Shown: positions 25,246 to 35,360, numbered from the stretch's first letter. The stretch is 64,000 nucleotides of DNA from Amycolatopsis jejuensis (GCF_000717335.1 NZ_JNYZ01000003.1:186001-250000), one strand, 5' to 3'. Notes: generated from the letters alone by a model not told the origin. Numbers and translations are program-made.

Positions 25246-25611
25246 TTACGCGGAAAATGTGGTGACCGCTTCCACACCGTAGTTCTTCGCGTACCCGTTC
25301 TCCACCCCGGCCAGCACGTCTACGATCTCGAAATACCGGTCCCAGAACGGGGTTTCGCGCAACGCCTCGATCACGAGCTGGTACGCCTGGTGATCGCGCG
25401 CCTCCCACATCCACACGTCGGTGACGCGGGCGGAGTAGAACTCGGTGTCGAAGAACGTCGACCGGACATCCTTTGCCTTGTCCTTCAGTACCGGCAGGAT
25501 TTCGGTCTCGAAGGCGCTGATCCGCTGTTCGACGCTCATCGCCAGCCACTCGGTCGTGGTCTTGATCAGCAGGAACGCGGTAACGCCCGCCTCGAACGGC
25601 TCTTTTGCCAT
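25246..25611 (-). CDS. Darcynin-like protein
   Basis: 121-residue protein that I recognise as darcynin family from [18 protein letters not shown] and the later [21 protein letters not shown], which form a small ferredoxin-like (dimeric alpha/beta) fold. The function of the family is not established. The start at 25611 follows GGGAGAAAATC; an in-frame GTG further up would overlap the divergent LysR promoter. Divergent from that LysR gene, so probably its target. Confidence 0.75.
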   Translation of the reverse strand: MAKEPFEAGVTAFLLIKTTTEWLAMSVEQRISAFETEILPVLKDKAKDVRSTFFDTEFYSARVTDVWMWEARDHQAYQLVIEALRETPFWDRYFEIVDVLAGVENGYAKNYGVEAVTTFSA

Positions 25612-25714
25612 GATTTTCTCCCGTCGGTGCAGAATGCCTGCCATCGACAGTAGGAACATCCGCACTGAACGCGCCACGCAACTTTGTCAACCAAGATTTG
25701 CGTACACTGCAACC

Positions 25715-26608
25715 ATGCCCGACCAGATCGACCTCAACCTCCTGCGAGTCTTCGACGCGCTGTTGCAGACCGGCAGCGTCACGGGCGCGGCCGAGCAGCT
25801 GACCCTGTCGATCCCGGCAACCAGCAGGGCACTCGGCCGATTGCGCCGAGCGATGAAGGACCCGGTCCTGGTACGAGCCGGCCGCGGCATGGCGCCGACC
25901 CCCTTCGCACTCCGCACCGCACCGCGCGTGCGGTCGCTGCTCGAGGAAGCGTCGGCGTTGATCAATGCCGACCGCGAGGTACGGATCGCAGAGCTGGAAC
26001 GCACCTTCACGATCCGAATCAACGACGGCGTCGCCACGACTCTGGCAGCCACCGCAGTCGAGGCCACGGCCGCCATCGCGCCGGGCGTGGTGCTGCGGTT
26101 CGTCGAGGAAGGCAGCGAAAGCGCCGAAGCCCTCCGCGACGGTTCGGTGGACCTGGACATCGGCGCCGGCGACCCGTCCGCCCCCGACCTCCGCAGCGCG
26201 TTGCTCTACCGAGAACGACTGGTCGGCATCGTCCGCGCCGACAGCAAACTGAGCCGCACCCCGACGCTCGCGCAACTCTGCCGGCACCCCCACGTGTCAG
26301 CCTCCCGCCGCGGCCGCACCCACGGCCCCCTCGACGAAGCCCTCGAAGCCGCCGGCCTGCGCCGCCAGGTAGCCGCCGTCGTGCCGACGCCCGCCGTCGC
26401 CGCGCTGCTCGTCTCGTCGAGCCACTATGTGGGAATGGTCCCGCAGCGCCTGGCCGAGCAGTACGGCAAACCGCTAGGCCTCCGCTGGTTCCCCCTCCCG
26501 GCCACCCTGCCGGACGTGGAAATCCGCCTGGTATGGCACGCCCGCCTCGACGCCGACCCCGCACAACACTGGCTCCGCACTACCCTCCGCGACGCTTTGT
26601 CTTCGTGA
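25715..26608 (+). CDS. LysR family transcriptional regulator
   Basis: 297-residue LysR-type regulator with HTH LRVFDALLQTGSVTGAAEQLTLSIPATSRALGRLR (in parts, residues 8-45) and effector domain. Divergent from the darcynin-like gene with a 103-bp spacer. The sequence TTGTCA...TACACT just before the ATG may be its promoter, with an unusually short 13-bp spacer. Confidence 0.9.
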   Translation: MPDQIDLNLLRVFDALLQTGSVTGAAEQLTLSIPATSRALGRLRRAMKDPVLVRAGRGMAPTPFALRTAPRVRSLLEEASALINADREVRIAELERTFTIRINDGVATTLAATAVEATAAIAPGVVLRFVEEGSESAEALRDGSVDLDIGAGDPSAPDLRSALLYRERLVGIVRADSKLSRTPTLAQLCRHPHVSASRRGRTHGPLDEALEAAGLRRQVAAVVPTPAVAALLVSSSHYVGMVPQRLAEQYGKPLGLRWFPLPATLPDVEIRLVWHARLDADPAQHWLRTTLRDALSS

Positions 26609-27520
26609 ACGTTTGTCGCTCATGAGACCGAGGTTGCCTCCCACACGAAATTTGGGCGCAAGCCGTTCCGACACCACTGCCCCGGACAGCAAGGAAACCA
26701 GCAGTTCCAGCCCACGTACCTTCATGCATCGGCGAACGGACACCCGGTCGCATGCCCCCTGCCGCGCCCAGAATGCCGACCGAGGCAAGTCGTTCACCGC
26801 AAACAGCGCCGTCGGGCGAGATTGGCGCGGTAGCAGGGTTCCTCTCAGCCCGGCGCTCTCCCACAGTGTCGAACGGCGAGTGCAGGAAGCGGCCCGCGAT
26901 GAGCCAGCCACCACTCCCTGCGACATTCCGCGCGCCACAACCCATACGTCACTGCGTTTTGCCGCCGCCGACACAAGCACGAGACACCAGATCGAGGCCG
27001 GAACTCCTCAATCAGGGTGCGCTGTCGGGAAAGTCCGCGATAAAAATCGGATCCAGCAAAGCAACCGAATGAATGAGCGTGGCAAGAACCGCGAGCAATA
27101 TTTCCGGCCCTTCGTCCGCCCGCTCACGACGAGTGCGCCGGGATCTCTTTCTCCGCCACGAGGACCGTCGCGCCCGCAGAACCGGCCCGACCTCCCGTCC
27201 CGCGGCCGCACGCGCCTTCCCGCGTTCAGATGAACCTCCCACTGGCGATCATCAAGCGACTACCGGCACCCGGTCCGCGTACCCGCCGGAAACCGACCGC
27301 ATATTGCACGCTCGAGCACGACACTCATCGCCCGCCTCCTAGCCTGTTCGAGCCGACCGCCCAGCCCACGCCGGCGGGGCCCGTCCGGAGGGAATTCGCC
27401 AGGTCAATCGCCCCGTGATAGTGTCGCTGTCACCAGGCGTACGACCTTGGTTCCGGCCATTTCGGCCACCTTCCGGCATCTTCGCCGCTTCGCTCCCTGT
27501 CCGAAGAACGGAGTACCCCT
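26609..27520. other. Gene-free stretch of about 0.9 kb
   Basis: Several open frames cross this stretch, but none has a ribosome-binding site, recognisable motif or the third-position GC bias of the neighbours. Arg/Pro/Ser-rich translations are typical of non-coding GC-rich DNA. It could hold an RNA, a promoter region, or an eroded gene too old to read. I see no clear repeats or hairpins. Confidence 0.5.
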
Positions 27521-28003
27521 ATGAGCACGCCCAGGATCACGGATGGCAACGAACGATCGCTCCTCGAGAACCTGCTGGACCGCAACCGTGAAGCCCTGAT
27601 CGAAACCGCCCGCGGCCTCTCGGAAACCGCCGCCCGCAAACGTCTCGTCCCATCCCTGACCACGCCGATCTCCCTGATCAAGCACGCTGCAGCCGCCGAG
27701 CGGATCTGGTTCCAGCGCTTCTGGGCCGATCGGGACGCCACAGAATGTGACGGATACTCCAACCGAGACGAAGGCACTTTTGTGGTGGCTGATGGCGAGC
27801 CGCTGGCTGCCGTAATCGCCGAATTCGAACGCGCAAGCCGTCAATCCCGCCAGATCGCCGCCCGTTTCAACCTGGACGATGTCAAGGAAAACCCGCGCGA
27901 AGGCACCGTGAGCATGCGCTGGACCCTGCTGGCGATGATCGAGGAATTCGCCAGGCATGCCGGCCATGGAGACATCCTTCGCGAGCAGATCGATCAGCAG
28001 TGA
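27521..28003 (+). CDS. DinB family protein (DUF664 type)
   Basis: 160-residue four-helix-bundle protein of the DinB/YfiT superfamily: LISLIKHAAAAERIWF-like helix (here SLIKHAAAAERIWFQRFW), and the terminal WTLLAMIEEFARHAGHGDILRE carrying the conserved His residues of the metal site. Actinobacterial relatives are thiol- or damage-related enzymes of mostly unknown substrate, including mycothiol-dependent ones. Stand-alone gene. Confidence 0.88.
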   Translation: MSTPRITDGNERSLLENLLDRNREALIETARGLSETAARKRLVPSLTTPISLIKHAAAAERIWFQRFWADRDATECDGYSNRDEGTFVVADGEPLAAVIAEFERASRQSRQIAARFNLDDVKENPREGTVSMRWTLLAMIEEFARHAGHGDILREQIDQQ

Positions 28004-28195
28004 GCCACCGACGACTCGGCAGAAGCATCGAGGGACGACCGGAAGGAGGTTCAACCAGCTCGCCGGAAACTGCTCGTACCAGCGTTTGCGGGCCAGCCTG
28101 AATGCCAGCACCGGACGGCCTCAGCAATGGCCGACCGTCAAGGCAACATCGCCTACGATGACGATCTCCGTCATAGTCAAGGTCGGCAGCCGAGA

Positions 28196-29401
28196 TCAGG
28201 AGCCAAGCAACGAAGTGACTGTTGCAATGAGATCCGACCGAGATCGTCCCGCATGGTCGGCAATCCTTCGGATCATCGAAGCCGAACTGTTTTCGATGAC
28301 GTGTACCAGTTCTTCCACCTTCGCATGACCGTTTTCCAATGGGTCATCCACAGCCGACAAATAGAGGTCGGTCGCATCGTAGGATGCGTAGAACACATGC
28401 TTCTTGAAGTCGTTCAAGGACGGGATTTCACTGTGTGAAGGCTGTGGTGCTCCGATACAGATCGCGGGGGTTCCGCTGCGCCACGCATTGATCGCGAGAT
28501 GATAAGTATCCGTGATGATCAACCGGTACCTCGGCAGAGCGGCCAGTAGGTCGCCGAAGGTCGGGGTACCTGGACGCAGCCCGATGCCGTCCATCTCGGG
28601 CGGCGCCATTTCCGTCCAGGGCAACCACTCACATCCGGCGTCGAAGTGCTTGGCCAAGACGTCGACGAACGACCCCAGCCACGGTGGAGCCGTGGTCCGC
28701 TGTCCGACGAATACCCCGATGACCTCGTTTTCGTCGATTTCACCGGCCCAGCCGGTCAACGGCAATCGATCGATCTCGGGTTCCTCGAGCAGCAACGCGG
28801 CATCCGCGCCGAATTTCGCAGCGATTCCGGCATGCCGGAGGTGACCAATTTTAGCCACGGAAATCGGCTCGCGCATCCACACCGCGTGCGAGTCGCGTGC
28901 TATCCGGGCAAGCGCGCGATGATACGTCTCGTCCTCGTAGTCTCGCTGAGTATTGTATAAAATCGTTCCGCCGTACAGTATCGATCGACCGACAACCTCA
29001 TCCGGCGCGTCACGCAGGAACAACGACCGGTAGAGCGCATCTCGTGCGGCACCCGGTCCCATTGCGGATTCACCGGAGGTCAGCCTGACAACGGCATCCT
29101 GTTCAAGATCATGCCTGCTGTGCAGAAAATCTCCCCAGTACAGCACGACGTCGCAATCGTCCAATTCCTTTGCGCTTTTCACGAGCGACTTGAAGTGAAA
29201 AGGCAAGTCGGATTCCCGCACATACGGGCGAAGCTCTTCGGAGGTCGGCGGCATCACCGTGTACCAGTCCGCGGCGACACCAGATCCGAGGACCCGCCGA
29301 ATCCCCTCACAGGCGAGGTCCACCGTCACCATTCCGGCGTTACGGTAGCCGGGATTGCTCGCGGTCACTATTGCCATCTTCGCTACCGGTGTCGACGTCA
29401 A
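28196..29401 (-). CDS. Polysaccharide pyruvyl transferase family protein
   Basis: About 401 residues. The family is recognised from CDVVLYWGDFLHSR, WMREPISVAKIGHL, the long Rossmann-like core and the C-terminal RLIITDTYHLAINAWRSGTPAICIG, the region that in relatives holds the catalytic His and binding loop. Members add pyruvate ketals to cell-surface sugars using PEP. AAGGAG is five bases from TTG at 29401, which I chose; GTG at 29404 is the alternative. No other polysaccharide genes are adjacent, which is unusual. GC content looks lower than the surroundings, hinting at transfer. Confidence 0.8.
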   Translation of the reverse strand: MTSTPVAKMAIVTASNPGYRNAGMVTVDLACEGIRRVLGSGVAADWYTVMPPTSEELRPYVRESDLPFHFKSLVKSAKELDDCDVVLYWGDFLHSRHDLEQDAVVRLTSGESAMGPGAARDALYRSLFLRDAPDEVVGRSILYGGTILYNTQRDYEDETYHRALARIARDSHAVWMREPISVAKIGHLRHAGIAAKFGADAALLLEEPEIDRLPLTGWAGEIDENEVIGVFVGQRTTAPPWLGSFVDVLAKHFDAGCEWLPWTEMAPPEMDGIGLRPGTPTFGDLLAALPRYRLIITDTYHLAINAWRSGTPAICIGAPQPSHSEIPSLNDFKKHVFYASYDATDLYLSAVDDPLENGHAKVEELVHVIENSSASMIRRIADHAGRSRSDLIATVTSLLGS

Positions 29402-29404
29402 CAC

Positions 29405-29751
29405 ATCTCCTTGCCTCAGCCGCTTTGAGAGCAGTACCTCCCTTGTATACGGCGCGTGAGTGACGCTCGGCGATCCCTCACGCGACCGCCTCTATCCGGT
29501 AGATGAGTCCAGTTGCCCGACGTCGCACTCTCCGCAAGAGGCCCGTCACCTCCGCAAGACCGTCTACAGACAGTAGTCACCCGCGTCCCCGCCATTCACC
29601 CCCGCCAACGTCCAGCCTCAAAGGTCGACCGGTTGAACTTTGATCCCGGTCAGGGTACGTTGTCGGCAGCGCGGCCAAATCGTGGGCTGGCAAGCGATTG
29701 TTCGGAGTGCGCGGCAATGCCTTTCGAAAAGACCAGATCCAGACCGGCGAG
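29405..29751. other. Divergent intergenic region between pyruvyl transferase and DMFase-like genes
   Basis: About 350 bp that should hold two back-to-back promoters. I see no strong palindrome or RNA motif. The reading frame of the DMFase-like gene extends upstream to a TTG at 29698, so the last 50 bp may be coding. Confidence 0.4.
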
Positions 29752-31950
29752 ATGTGGTGGACGCGCGTGATCGATTTCAGATGTACGCCGGAGCTGCTTC
29801 TTCCAGGTGAAAACCTGACGCTCCAGGTACGGTCACCGACAGTTGATACCGGACGCTTGACCATCAGTCCGGAATGGCTCCGCCCGCAGGGTCCCATTCA
29901 TTCTGCAACGGTGGATTTGGACCGAACTGCCGACCCCGAGCCCGGCTGGACAGCCAGTCACGCCATGAGCATTCCACCGGAGTGGCAGCCTGGCGCATAC
30001 ACAGTGAGCTTCGCGGCCGATAACGGCTCGACGGCCTCGGCAGTGTTCGGCGTCGCGGGAGTGATCGACGGCTATTGCTCAGCAGAGTCCGTCTACCCTG
30101 GCGAAGAGATCAGTTTCCATCTGAGCGCACGCGGTGGAGCTTTGGTGGATCTTGCAGTGACTCGGTTACGCGCGGACGAACCGGCATTCACGACATCGGT
30201 GGAGGTGGCCGATTACCCGAGGCCGGTCGACGCACAAGCCTGCAGATGGCCGGCAGCACACAAACTTCTGGTTCCGGAGGACTGGAATCCCGGCGTCTAC
30301 CGGGTCACCGCTACCACGGGGAAATCGATCTGCAGGGAGCTCCTCTTTGTCGTCAAGGCACCCCGTCCGACCTCGTCAATCCTGCTGTCCTTGACGACTG
30401 CAACGAATGCGGCCTACAACCCGTGGCCAGAAGAATGCTGGCCAGGGAAAAGCTTGTACTCGGCGACATCTCCGACGCGTAGCCGGAAGGTCAGCCTCGA
30501 TCGGCCGGGCGGGTGGGCGCTTTTCAACATCTGGGAGGAACCGTTCGTCCGCTGGGCGGAAAGCGAAGGAATCGGCTTCGACGTCTGTACGAGTCTTGAC
30601 CTGCACCGTGACCCGGAGCTGCTGTCCAGGTACCAGCTTCTGCTCAGTGTCGGGCATGACGAATACTGGTCGAAGGAGATGCGCGACAACGTCGAGGCGT
30701 TCATCGGCGGCGGTGGAAATGCGGTTTTTTTGAGTGGCAATACGTGCTGCTCGCAGATTCGATACGAGGACGAGGACCGAACTGTCGTCTGCTATCGCGA
30801 CCCGGCTGAAGATCCACTCACCGGAGTGGACAACGAGCGGGTGACAACGTTTTGGGATTCTGCTCCGGTCGAGCGCTCATCAACGACCCTGATCGGCGTG
30901 GGGGTGAAAGGGACAGCCTTCTACACCCCTGCAGCGGGGTGTGAGTCGAGACGGGAAGATGCTGCTTACGAGGTGCGCTTCCCCGAGCATTGGGTGTTCG
31001 ACGACGCACCGTTGGCGGTGGATGGCACGTTCGGCCGGGGCGAGAACATCATCGGCTACGAAACCGATGCAGCGGAATACGTGGAGGCGGATGGGACAGC
31101 GCGAGCTACCCTCCGCGACGGCGCTCCGGCGAATCTCGTGATTCTCGCCACCGCTGACCTCACTTCATGGCGCGGTTGTGGCCATGGCGGCCATGCCACG
31201 ATGGTCATTTTTCGCCGGAACGGGACGGTTTTCACGGCATCAACGACCGACTGGTCACACGGGTTGTCGAAGCCGGGAAGTGCGGTTCCGCAGATCACGA
31301 GAAATGTCATCTCGCGCCTCAGCACGCGGCGTTCTGCGTACGAATGGGAGCTCATCGGAACAGCGCCGTCGATTGTATCGCTGACGACGTTCGAATCTCG
31401 CCTGTACGGTATCTGCGCGGATGGACGATTGTGGCGACGGGAGGCGACACCGCAGAATGTCGATTGGACGGAAATCGGTCCCGCGACGGCGATGTACGCG
31501 CTCTGCTCAACGGAGTGGTCGAGTGGCCGGCTGGTGGCAGCGGGCAAGAACGGCTTGTCGTGGCGGCACGTAGCAGATGAACGACGAGAGTGGCATCCCA
31601 TGGGTGACGCTCCTTCGGGTCTTCACGATCTCGCCGGCAGTGCGCAGACGATCTACGGGATTGCCGACGAGGCGCTCCACCACCGGGGAACAGCATTGCG
31701 GCAGGAACCCTGGGCCTCGGATGACACTGTCGAAAAGGACATCGTGGCAGTCGATGTCGCCATGCCTACCTCCGTTCTCGTCGGGGCAACCCGGTCAGGA
31801 GAACTCGTGAAGCGCCAACAAAACCATCGGGAGTGGCAAGTTGTCGGCGATCTTCCGGGTGAGGTCACGGGAATCGCCGCGCTGCCGTTTCACGGGCGCG
31901 TAGTCGCCACAACCACGGACAAACGTGTTTGGTGGCGCCCACTCTGGTGA
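29752..31950 (+). CDS. N,N-dimethylformamidase beta-subunit-like protein with beta-propeller tail
   Basis: 732-residue multidomain protein. Two similar beta-sandwich repeats come first (about residues 5-95 and 100-205; each starts with a CTPELLLPGE / CSAESVYPGE motif and ends in IPPEWQPGAYTVSF / VPEDWNPGVYRVTA). The middle part matches the catalytic region of dimethylformamidase large subunits: GHDEYWSKEMRDNVEAF, GGGGNAVFLSGNT, and WRGCGHGGHATM. The last 190 residues repeat a W-x-x-IG / YALC / GRL-type pattern, like tectonin or propeller blades. DMFases hydrolyse formamides with iron. ATG at 29752 chosen; TTG at 29698 is possible. An amidase gene follows. Confidence 0.8.
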   Translation: MWWTRVIDFRCTPELLLPGENLTLQVRSPTVDTGRLTISPEWLRPQGPIHSATVDLDRTADPEPGWTASHAMSIPPEWQPGAYTVSFAADNGSTASAVFGVAGVIDGYCSAESVYPGEEISFHLSARGGALVDLAVTRLRADEPAFTTSVEVADYPRPVDAQACRWPAAHKLLVPEDWNPGVYRVTATTGKSICRELLFVVKAPRPTSSILLSLTTATNAAYNPWPEECWPGKSLYSATSPTRSRKVSLDRPGGWALFNIWEEPFVRWAESEGIGFDVCTSLDLHRDPELLSRYQLLLSVGHDEYWSKEMRDNVEAFIGGGGNAVFLSGNTCCSQIRYEDEDRTVVCYRDPAEDPLTGVDNERVTTFWDSAPVERSSTTLIGVGVKGTAFYTPAAGCESRREDAAYEVRFPEHWVFDDAPLAVDGTFGRGENIIGYETDAAEYVEADGTARATLRDGAPANLVILATADLTSWRGCGHGGHATMVIFRRNGTVFTASTTDWSHGLSKPGSAVPQITRNVISRLSTRRSAYEWELIGTAPSIVSLTTFESRLYGICADGRLWRREATPQNVDWTEIGPATAMYALCSTEWSSGRLVAAGKNGLSWRHVADERREWHPMGDAPSGLHDLAGSAQTIYGIADEALHHRGTALRQEPWASDDTVEKDIVAVDVAMPTSVLVGATRSGELVKRQQNHREWQVVGDLPGEVTGIAALPFHGRVVATTTDKRVWWRPLW

Positions 31951-32025
31951 CGCTCGCGCGCGGCACACTCAAACATCTCGCGCATCCCAACCGGTCGATG
32001 ACTCACTACCAGGAAGTGGCCTACG

Positions 32026-33609
32026 GTGACGACACCAAGCCAGCGCACCCACCGGCTTGAGGTGCACGATGCCGACGAGGTGGACGCTCCCACCAGGCAG
32101 CAGATCCAAGCGTACGCGGCCAAATGCGGAATGCAGCTGGCCACGGAAGACATAGACGAGATCGGCGCACAGGTAACCGAATTTCTCGGGTTCATGAGCT
32201 TCGAAGAACTGGGCAAATTGGCGGCTCCGCCCACACCGGCGGACACCTCGAATCGAGATCCCGGCCGCCGACCGAGTGCCGAAGACGACCCGAACAACTC
32301 GATCATCAGATTCTGTCATGTTCCCGCCACCGGCACCGGGCTGCTCGATGGCGTACTCATCGGCGTAAAGGACAGCCTGGCCGTAGCGGGAGTACCGCTG
32401 ACCGGCGGCCACAAAGCCCAGGATACTGTGCCGACCGAAGACGCCACCGTCGTCGAACGCATACTCGCGGCCGGTGCGACGATCGTCGCCAAAACAAATC
32501 TGAATATGGCCAGCAGTGAATTCGGAAGTACGAAGAATCCGCTGGATCCACGATTCTCGGCCGGAGCTTCGTCAGGTGGATCGGCCGCAGCAGTCGCGGC
32601 TGGACTCGTGGACATGGCGCTAGGCAGTGATTCCGGCGGCAGCATTCGGGACCCGGCGGCGCGGTGCGGAATCGTGGGCTTGAAGCCGACGCACGGCCTG
32701 GTTCCCGGCTACGGGAGCACGTACACCTCGGACCCGAGCATGGGCTGCATCGGCCCGATGACCAAGACAATGGCGGACAACGCACGGCTGCTCCAGGTGC
32801 TGGCCGGGCCTGAGTTGCGCGAAAGGCACGGTGCACATGGCGAACCGTCCGAGGTAGGTCTCCTCAGCGCAGCTGACCAAGGCATCGACGGCCTCCGGAT
32901 CGGCGTGATCACCGAGTCCGTCGAACCGGCCGGCTGCACACCCGCCGCTCTGAAAGCGTTCGACCAGGCCCATCAGACACTGACCAGCCTCGGAGCGGTC
33001 GTGGAGCAGGTGTCAGTGCCGCTCTGGTGCGAATCAGCCCGCATCTGGAGCACCTGCTACATCGCCAGTATCGCGACGATGGCCAGCTCGTTCGGCCAGG
33101 GCTACCACGCGCCCGGCCTGGTCAATATCGAATCATTGTCCGCTGCAGCGCACACGTACTTCCGCGGCTCCCTGCAGTATTCTTTCTTAGGATTGGCGCT
33201 GCCGTTCGTGTACGAGCACCTGCGGGAAACCCGGCTCGGTATACCGTTCGGGCACGCACAGAACCTGCGGCTGGAATTGTGCCACCAGGTCGACGACGCG
33301 TTGCGGGAAACAGATCTGCTCATCAGCCCCACCCTGCCCACCGATCCGACGGAACTGCCGTCACCGACACCCGGAATGGAAAGCCGGAAGCGCTGGTGGC
33401 CAACGTCAGCGATCAATCACGGTCACGAGATGATCAACACAACGCCGGCCAACCTGACCGGACATCCCGCGTTGACCATGCCCTCGTTCCCCGGCTCCCG
33501 CGATCTCCCCACCGGCCTGCATATCATCGGCCGGAAGTTCGACGAGTACTCCATCTATCGACTCGGCTTCGCCTATGAGCATGCGATCGCCGCGAAAGCG
33601 ATCACCTGA
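32026..33609 (+). CDS. Amidase signature family enzyme
   Basis: 527-residue amidase. Catalytic Ser-cisSer-Lys residues fall in IGVKDSLAVAG (Lys), GASSGGSAAAVAAG (cis-Ser) and GSDSGGSIRDPAARCG (nucleophile Ser). A long N-terminal part with no motif precedes the core. It starts at GTG, 75 bp after the DMFase-like gene in the same direction, so the two probably form an operon for hydrolysing amide bonds in succession. Substrate unknown. Confidence 0.92.
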   Translation: MTTPSQRTHRLEVHDADEVDAPTRQQIQAYAAKCGMQLATEDIDEIGAQVTEFLGFMSFEELGKLAAPPTPADTSNRDPGRRPSAEDDPNNSIIRFCHVPATGTGLLDGVLIGVKDSLAVAGVPLTGGHKAQDTVPTEDATVVERILAAGATIVAKTNLNMASSEFGSTKNPLDPRFSAGASSGGSAAAVAAGLVDMALGSDSGGSIRDPAARCGIVGLKPTHGLVPGYGSTYTSDPSMGCIGPMTKTMADNARLLQVLAGPELRERHGAHGEPSEVGLLSAADQGIDGLRIGVITESVEPAGCTPAALKAFDQAHQTLTSLGAVVEQVSVPLWCESARIWSTCYIASIATMASSFGQGYHAPGLVNIESLSAAAHTYFRGSLQYSFLGLALPFVYEHLRETRLGIPFGHAQNLRLELCHQVDDALRETDLLISPTLPTDPTELPSPTPGMESRKRWWPTSAINHGHEMINTTPANLTGHPALTMPSFPGSRDLPTGLHIIGRKFDEYSIYRLGFAYEHAIAAKAIT

Positions 33610-33692
33610 CGTCCACCAGATGAATCAAGGATGGGGCCACAGGTCCCCGTGCCCGGCGCTGTCGTCGACCGGCAAAGTCGTAGAGTCGAGCT

Positions 33693-34376
33693 ATGGCGGC
33701 GAGTGACGAATTCGGTGCGAATCCCTCCTCCGAGTCCCGCAGGAGCGAAGAACCGGACAGTGTGATTCTCCCGCCTCGACCCGATCCGGAGACTGGTCAG
33801 CCGTTCCCACCCCATGCTCCGGCCTACTCGCGCGCAGACAGGGGTATCCCGGAGAACGACAAGGATCGGGAAGCGAGCCCGGGTGGCAAACACCGTCCGC
33901 CGCCCGGACAAGGACCTACCTTGGTGTCGTATCGAGCCAGTAGACGCAAGGCTGTCCTGGCTGTCGCATGGGTCTACGTTCTGGCGATGATCGGCATATT
34001 CATCGAGCATGGTTTCACAACCGGATGGTTTCGTCTTTGGTGGCTCAGGCTCGCCGCTGCAGCTTTTTCGCTGCTTGCCTACCCAATTGTCAAAGAAGAA
34101 GGCGCCGCAGCAGGCGCAGAGTGGGTGATGTTCAACAGGGCATGGGTACGTCTCTACGAACTGACGTCGGTCAGGGCCTACTCCTATGGCAATACGCTGA
34201 ACATTCACCTGGTTGACCACGATGGACGCAAGCTGCAAACCAGCATCGACCGTTTACAGGACGACCGGCGGATCTGGGACCTTACTTACAACGGGATCTT
34301 GCACTCAATAGTCAAGAACGGTGCCGATTCCAACCAGCTTGCCCGCGGCACACTCAACCTTCCGGCGACGAGTTAG
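33693..34376 (+). CDS. Two-helix membrane protein of unknown function
   Basis: 227-residue protein. A Pro/Ser-rich, probably disordered N-terminal 85 residues precede two hydrophobic helices (VLAVAWVYVLAMIGIFIEHG and LAAAAFSLLAYPIVKEEG) and a C-terminal globular part resembling a small beta-rich sensing or lipid-binding domain (RAYSYGNTLNIHLVDHDGRKLQTSI). No family recognised. Stand-alone and convergent with the zinc-finger gene. Confidence 0.7.
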   Translation: MAASDEFGANPSSESRRSEEPDSVILPPRPDPETGQPFPPHAPAYSRADRGIPENDKDREASPGGKHRPPPGQGPTLVSYRASRRKAVLAVAWVYVLAMIGIFIEHGFTTGWFRLWWLRLAAAAFSLLAYPIVKEEGAAAGAEWVMFNRAWVRLYELTSVRAYSYGNTLNIHLVDHDGRKLQTSIDRLQDDRRIWDLTYNGILHSIVKNGADSNQLARGTLNLPATS

Positions 34377-34574
34377 CCCGCACCACACCCGGTACCGGCT
34401 CTCTCGTTCATCGGTACGGCCCACGAGACCACAAATAGATATCAACCGCACGGCGGTGTAGGCCCATCGCGGCACACAGACCACGGTCCGACACGGGCGT
34501 GAGTCCCTTACCTGCGCATACTCGGCTCAGATTGGCCAGGTTGGGGCGCTAGTCCGGGTGGCATGCGTGCCGCG

Positions 34575-35360
34575 TCAAGTCCACGACGAATCCTCACGCA
34601 GGTGCAACCCTGGCTTGTGGCGTGCCGTGCACGGCACTCCGGCACCGCCACCCCGGCATGGCAGCCGCGTGGACGTCGGCTGGCCACAGATGACGTGCCA
34701 ACCGCTGGTGTATTCGTTGCGGGCAAGGAACACGCGTTCCCCGCTGCCCGCGGTGGCCTGGACGGTCCGATTAGCGTAGGTCCATTCGACGGTGTACCGG
34801 TCGGCGTCATCGGACGCCTCAGTAAGCATCCAGCGCTTGACCTCCAGCACCGCGCCGCGAATCGGCGGCGTGGCCATCTCGCGCTGCCACCGTTCAGCAG
34901 CCTCCGCTTCCTCGCGCGCTTTCCGTACCGCCGCATCAGCCTGCTCGATCTCCCATCGCGAGCGCCCCTGAGACCGCTTGCTGTGCGTTCCGCACGGCTG
35001 CTTCTTCTTGCTCATGCACTGCTCGCCTGGCGCAGCCTGGCAGACCGGGCACTCGTGGTTGTCCCGGGCAGGGTCGCGCACGACAACAACGGTGTCGTCG
35101 TACAGACCCGTGCCTCGCGGGTCCACGAACCGAGAGACGAATTTGGTCGCACCGTACGTGACGGACTCAAAGCCGCGATTGCGGCCAACCACCAGCTCAG
35201 TGATGGGACCATACTTACGAAACGCCTCAGCCGCGGACAACCGGTCGGTCACCGCCACCCAGCCATGTTCTGTCCATTCTCGCCCGATGACGGGATCACC
35301 GAGCCGGGCCCACGCAATCGGCTCGCCGCACCAGCCGTCATACAGAACCTCACCGCCCAT
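34575..35360 (-). CDS. Zinc-finger protein of the actinophage/mobile-element type
   Basis: 261 residues with CPVCQAAPGEQCMSKKKQPC (positions near 105-125), a zinc-binding pattern common in actinobacterial phage and integrative-element proteins, followed by basic residues and a coiled coil (EQADAAVRKAREEAEAAERW). A further Cys/His cluster lies near the C-terminus (CGQPTSTRLPC, CTARHK). Function unknown; likely nucleic-acid binding. AGGATAGG precedes the ATG. It lies 350 bp from tRNA-Ala, consistent with a remnant of an integrated element. Confidence 0.65.
   Translation of the reverse strand: MGGEVLYDGWCGEPIAWARLGDPVIGREWTEHGWVAVTDRLSAAEAFRKYGPITELVVGRNRGFESVTYGATKFVSRFVDPRGTGLYDDTVVVVRDPARDNHECPVCQAAPGEQCMSKKKQPCGTHSKRSQGRSRWEIEQADAAVRKAREEAEAAERWQREMATPPIRGAVLEVKRWMLTEASDDADRYTVEWTYANRTVQATAGSGERVFLARNEYTSGWHVICGQPTSTRLPCRGGGAGVPCTARHKPGLHLREDSSWT

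Noticed and set aside
26613..27233. 206-residue open frame in the long gap
   Set aside because: Arg/Pro/Ser/Thr-rich, no ribosome-binding site, no motif and no codon bias like the neighbours.
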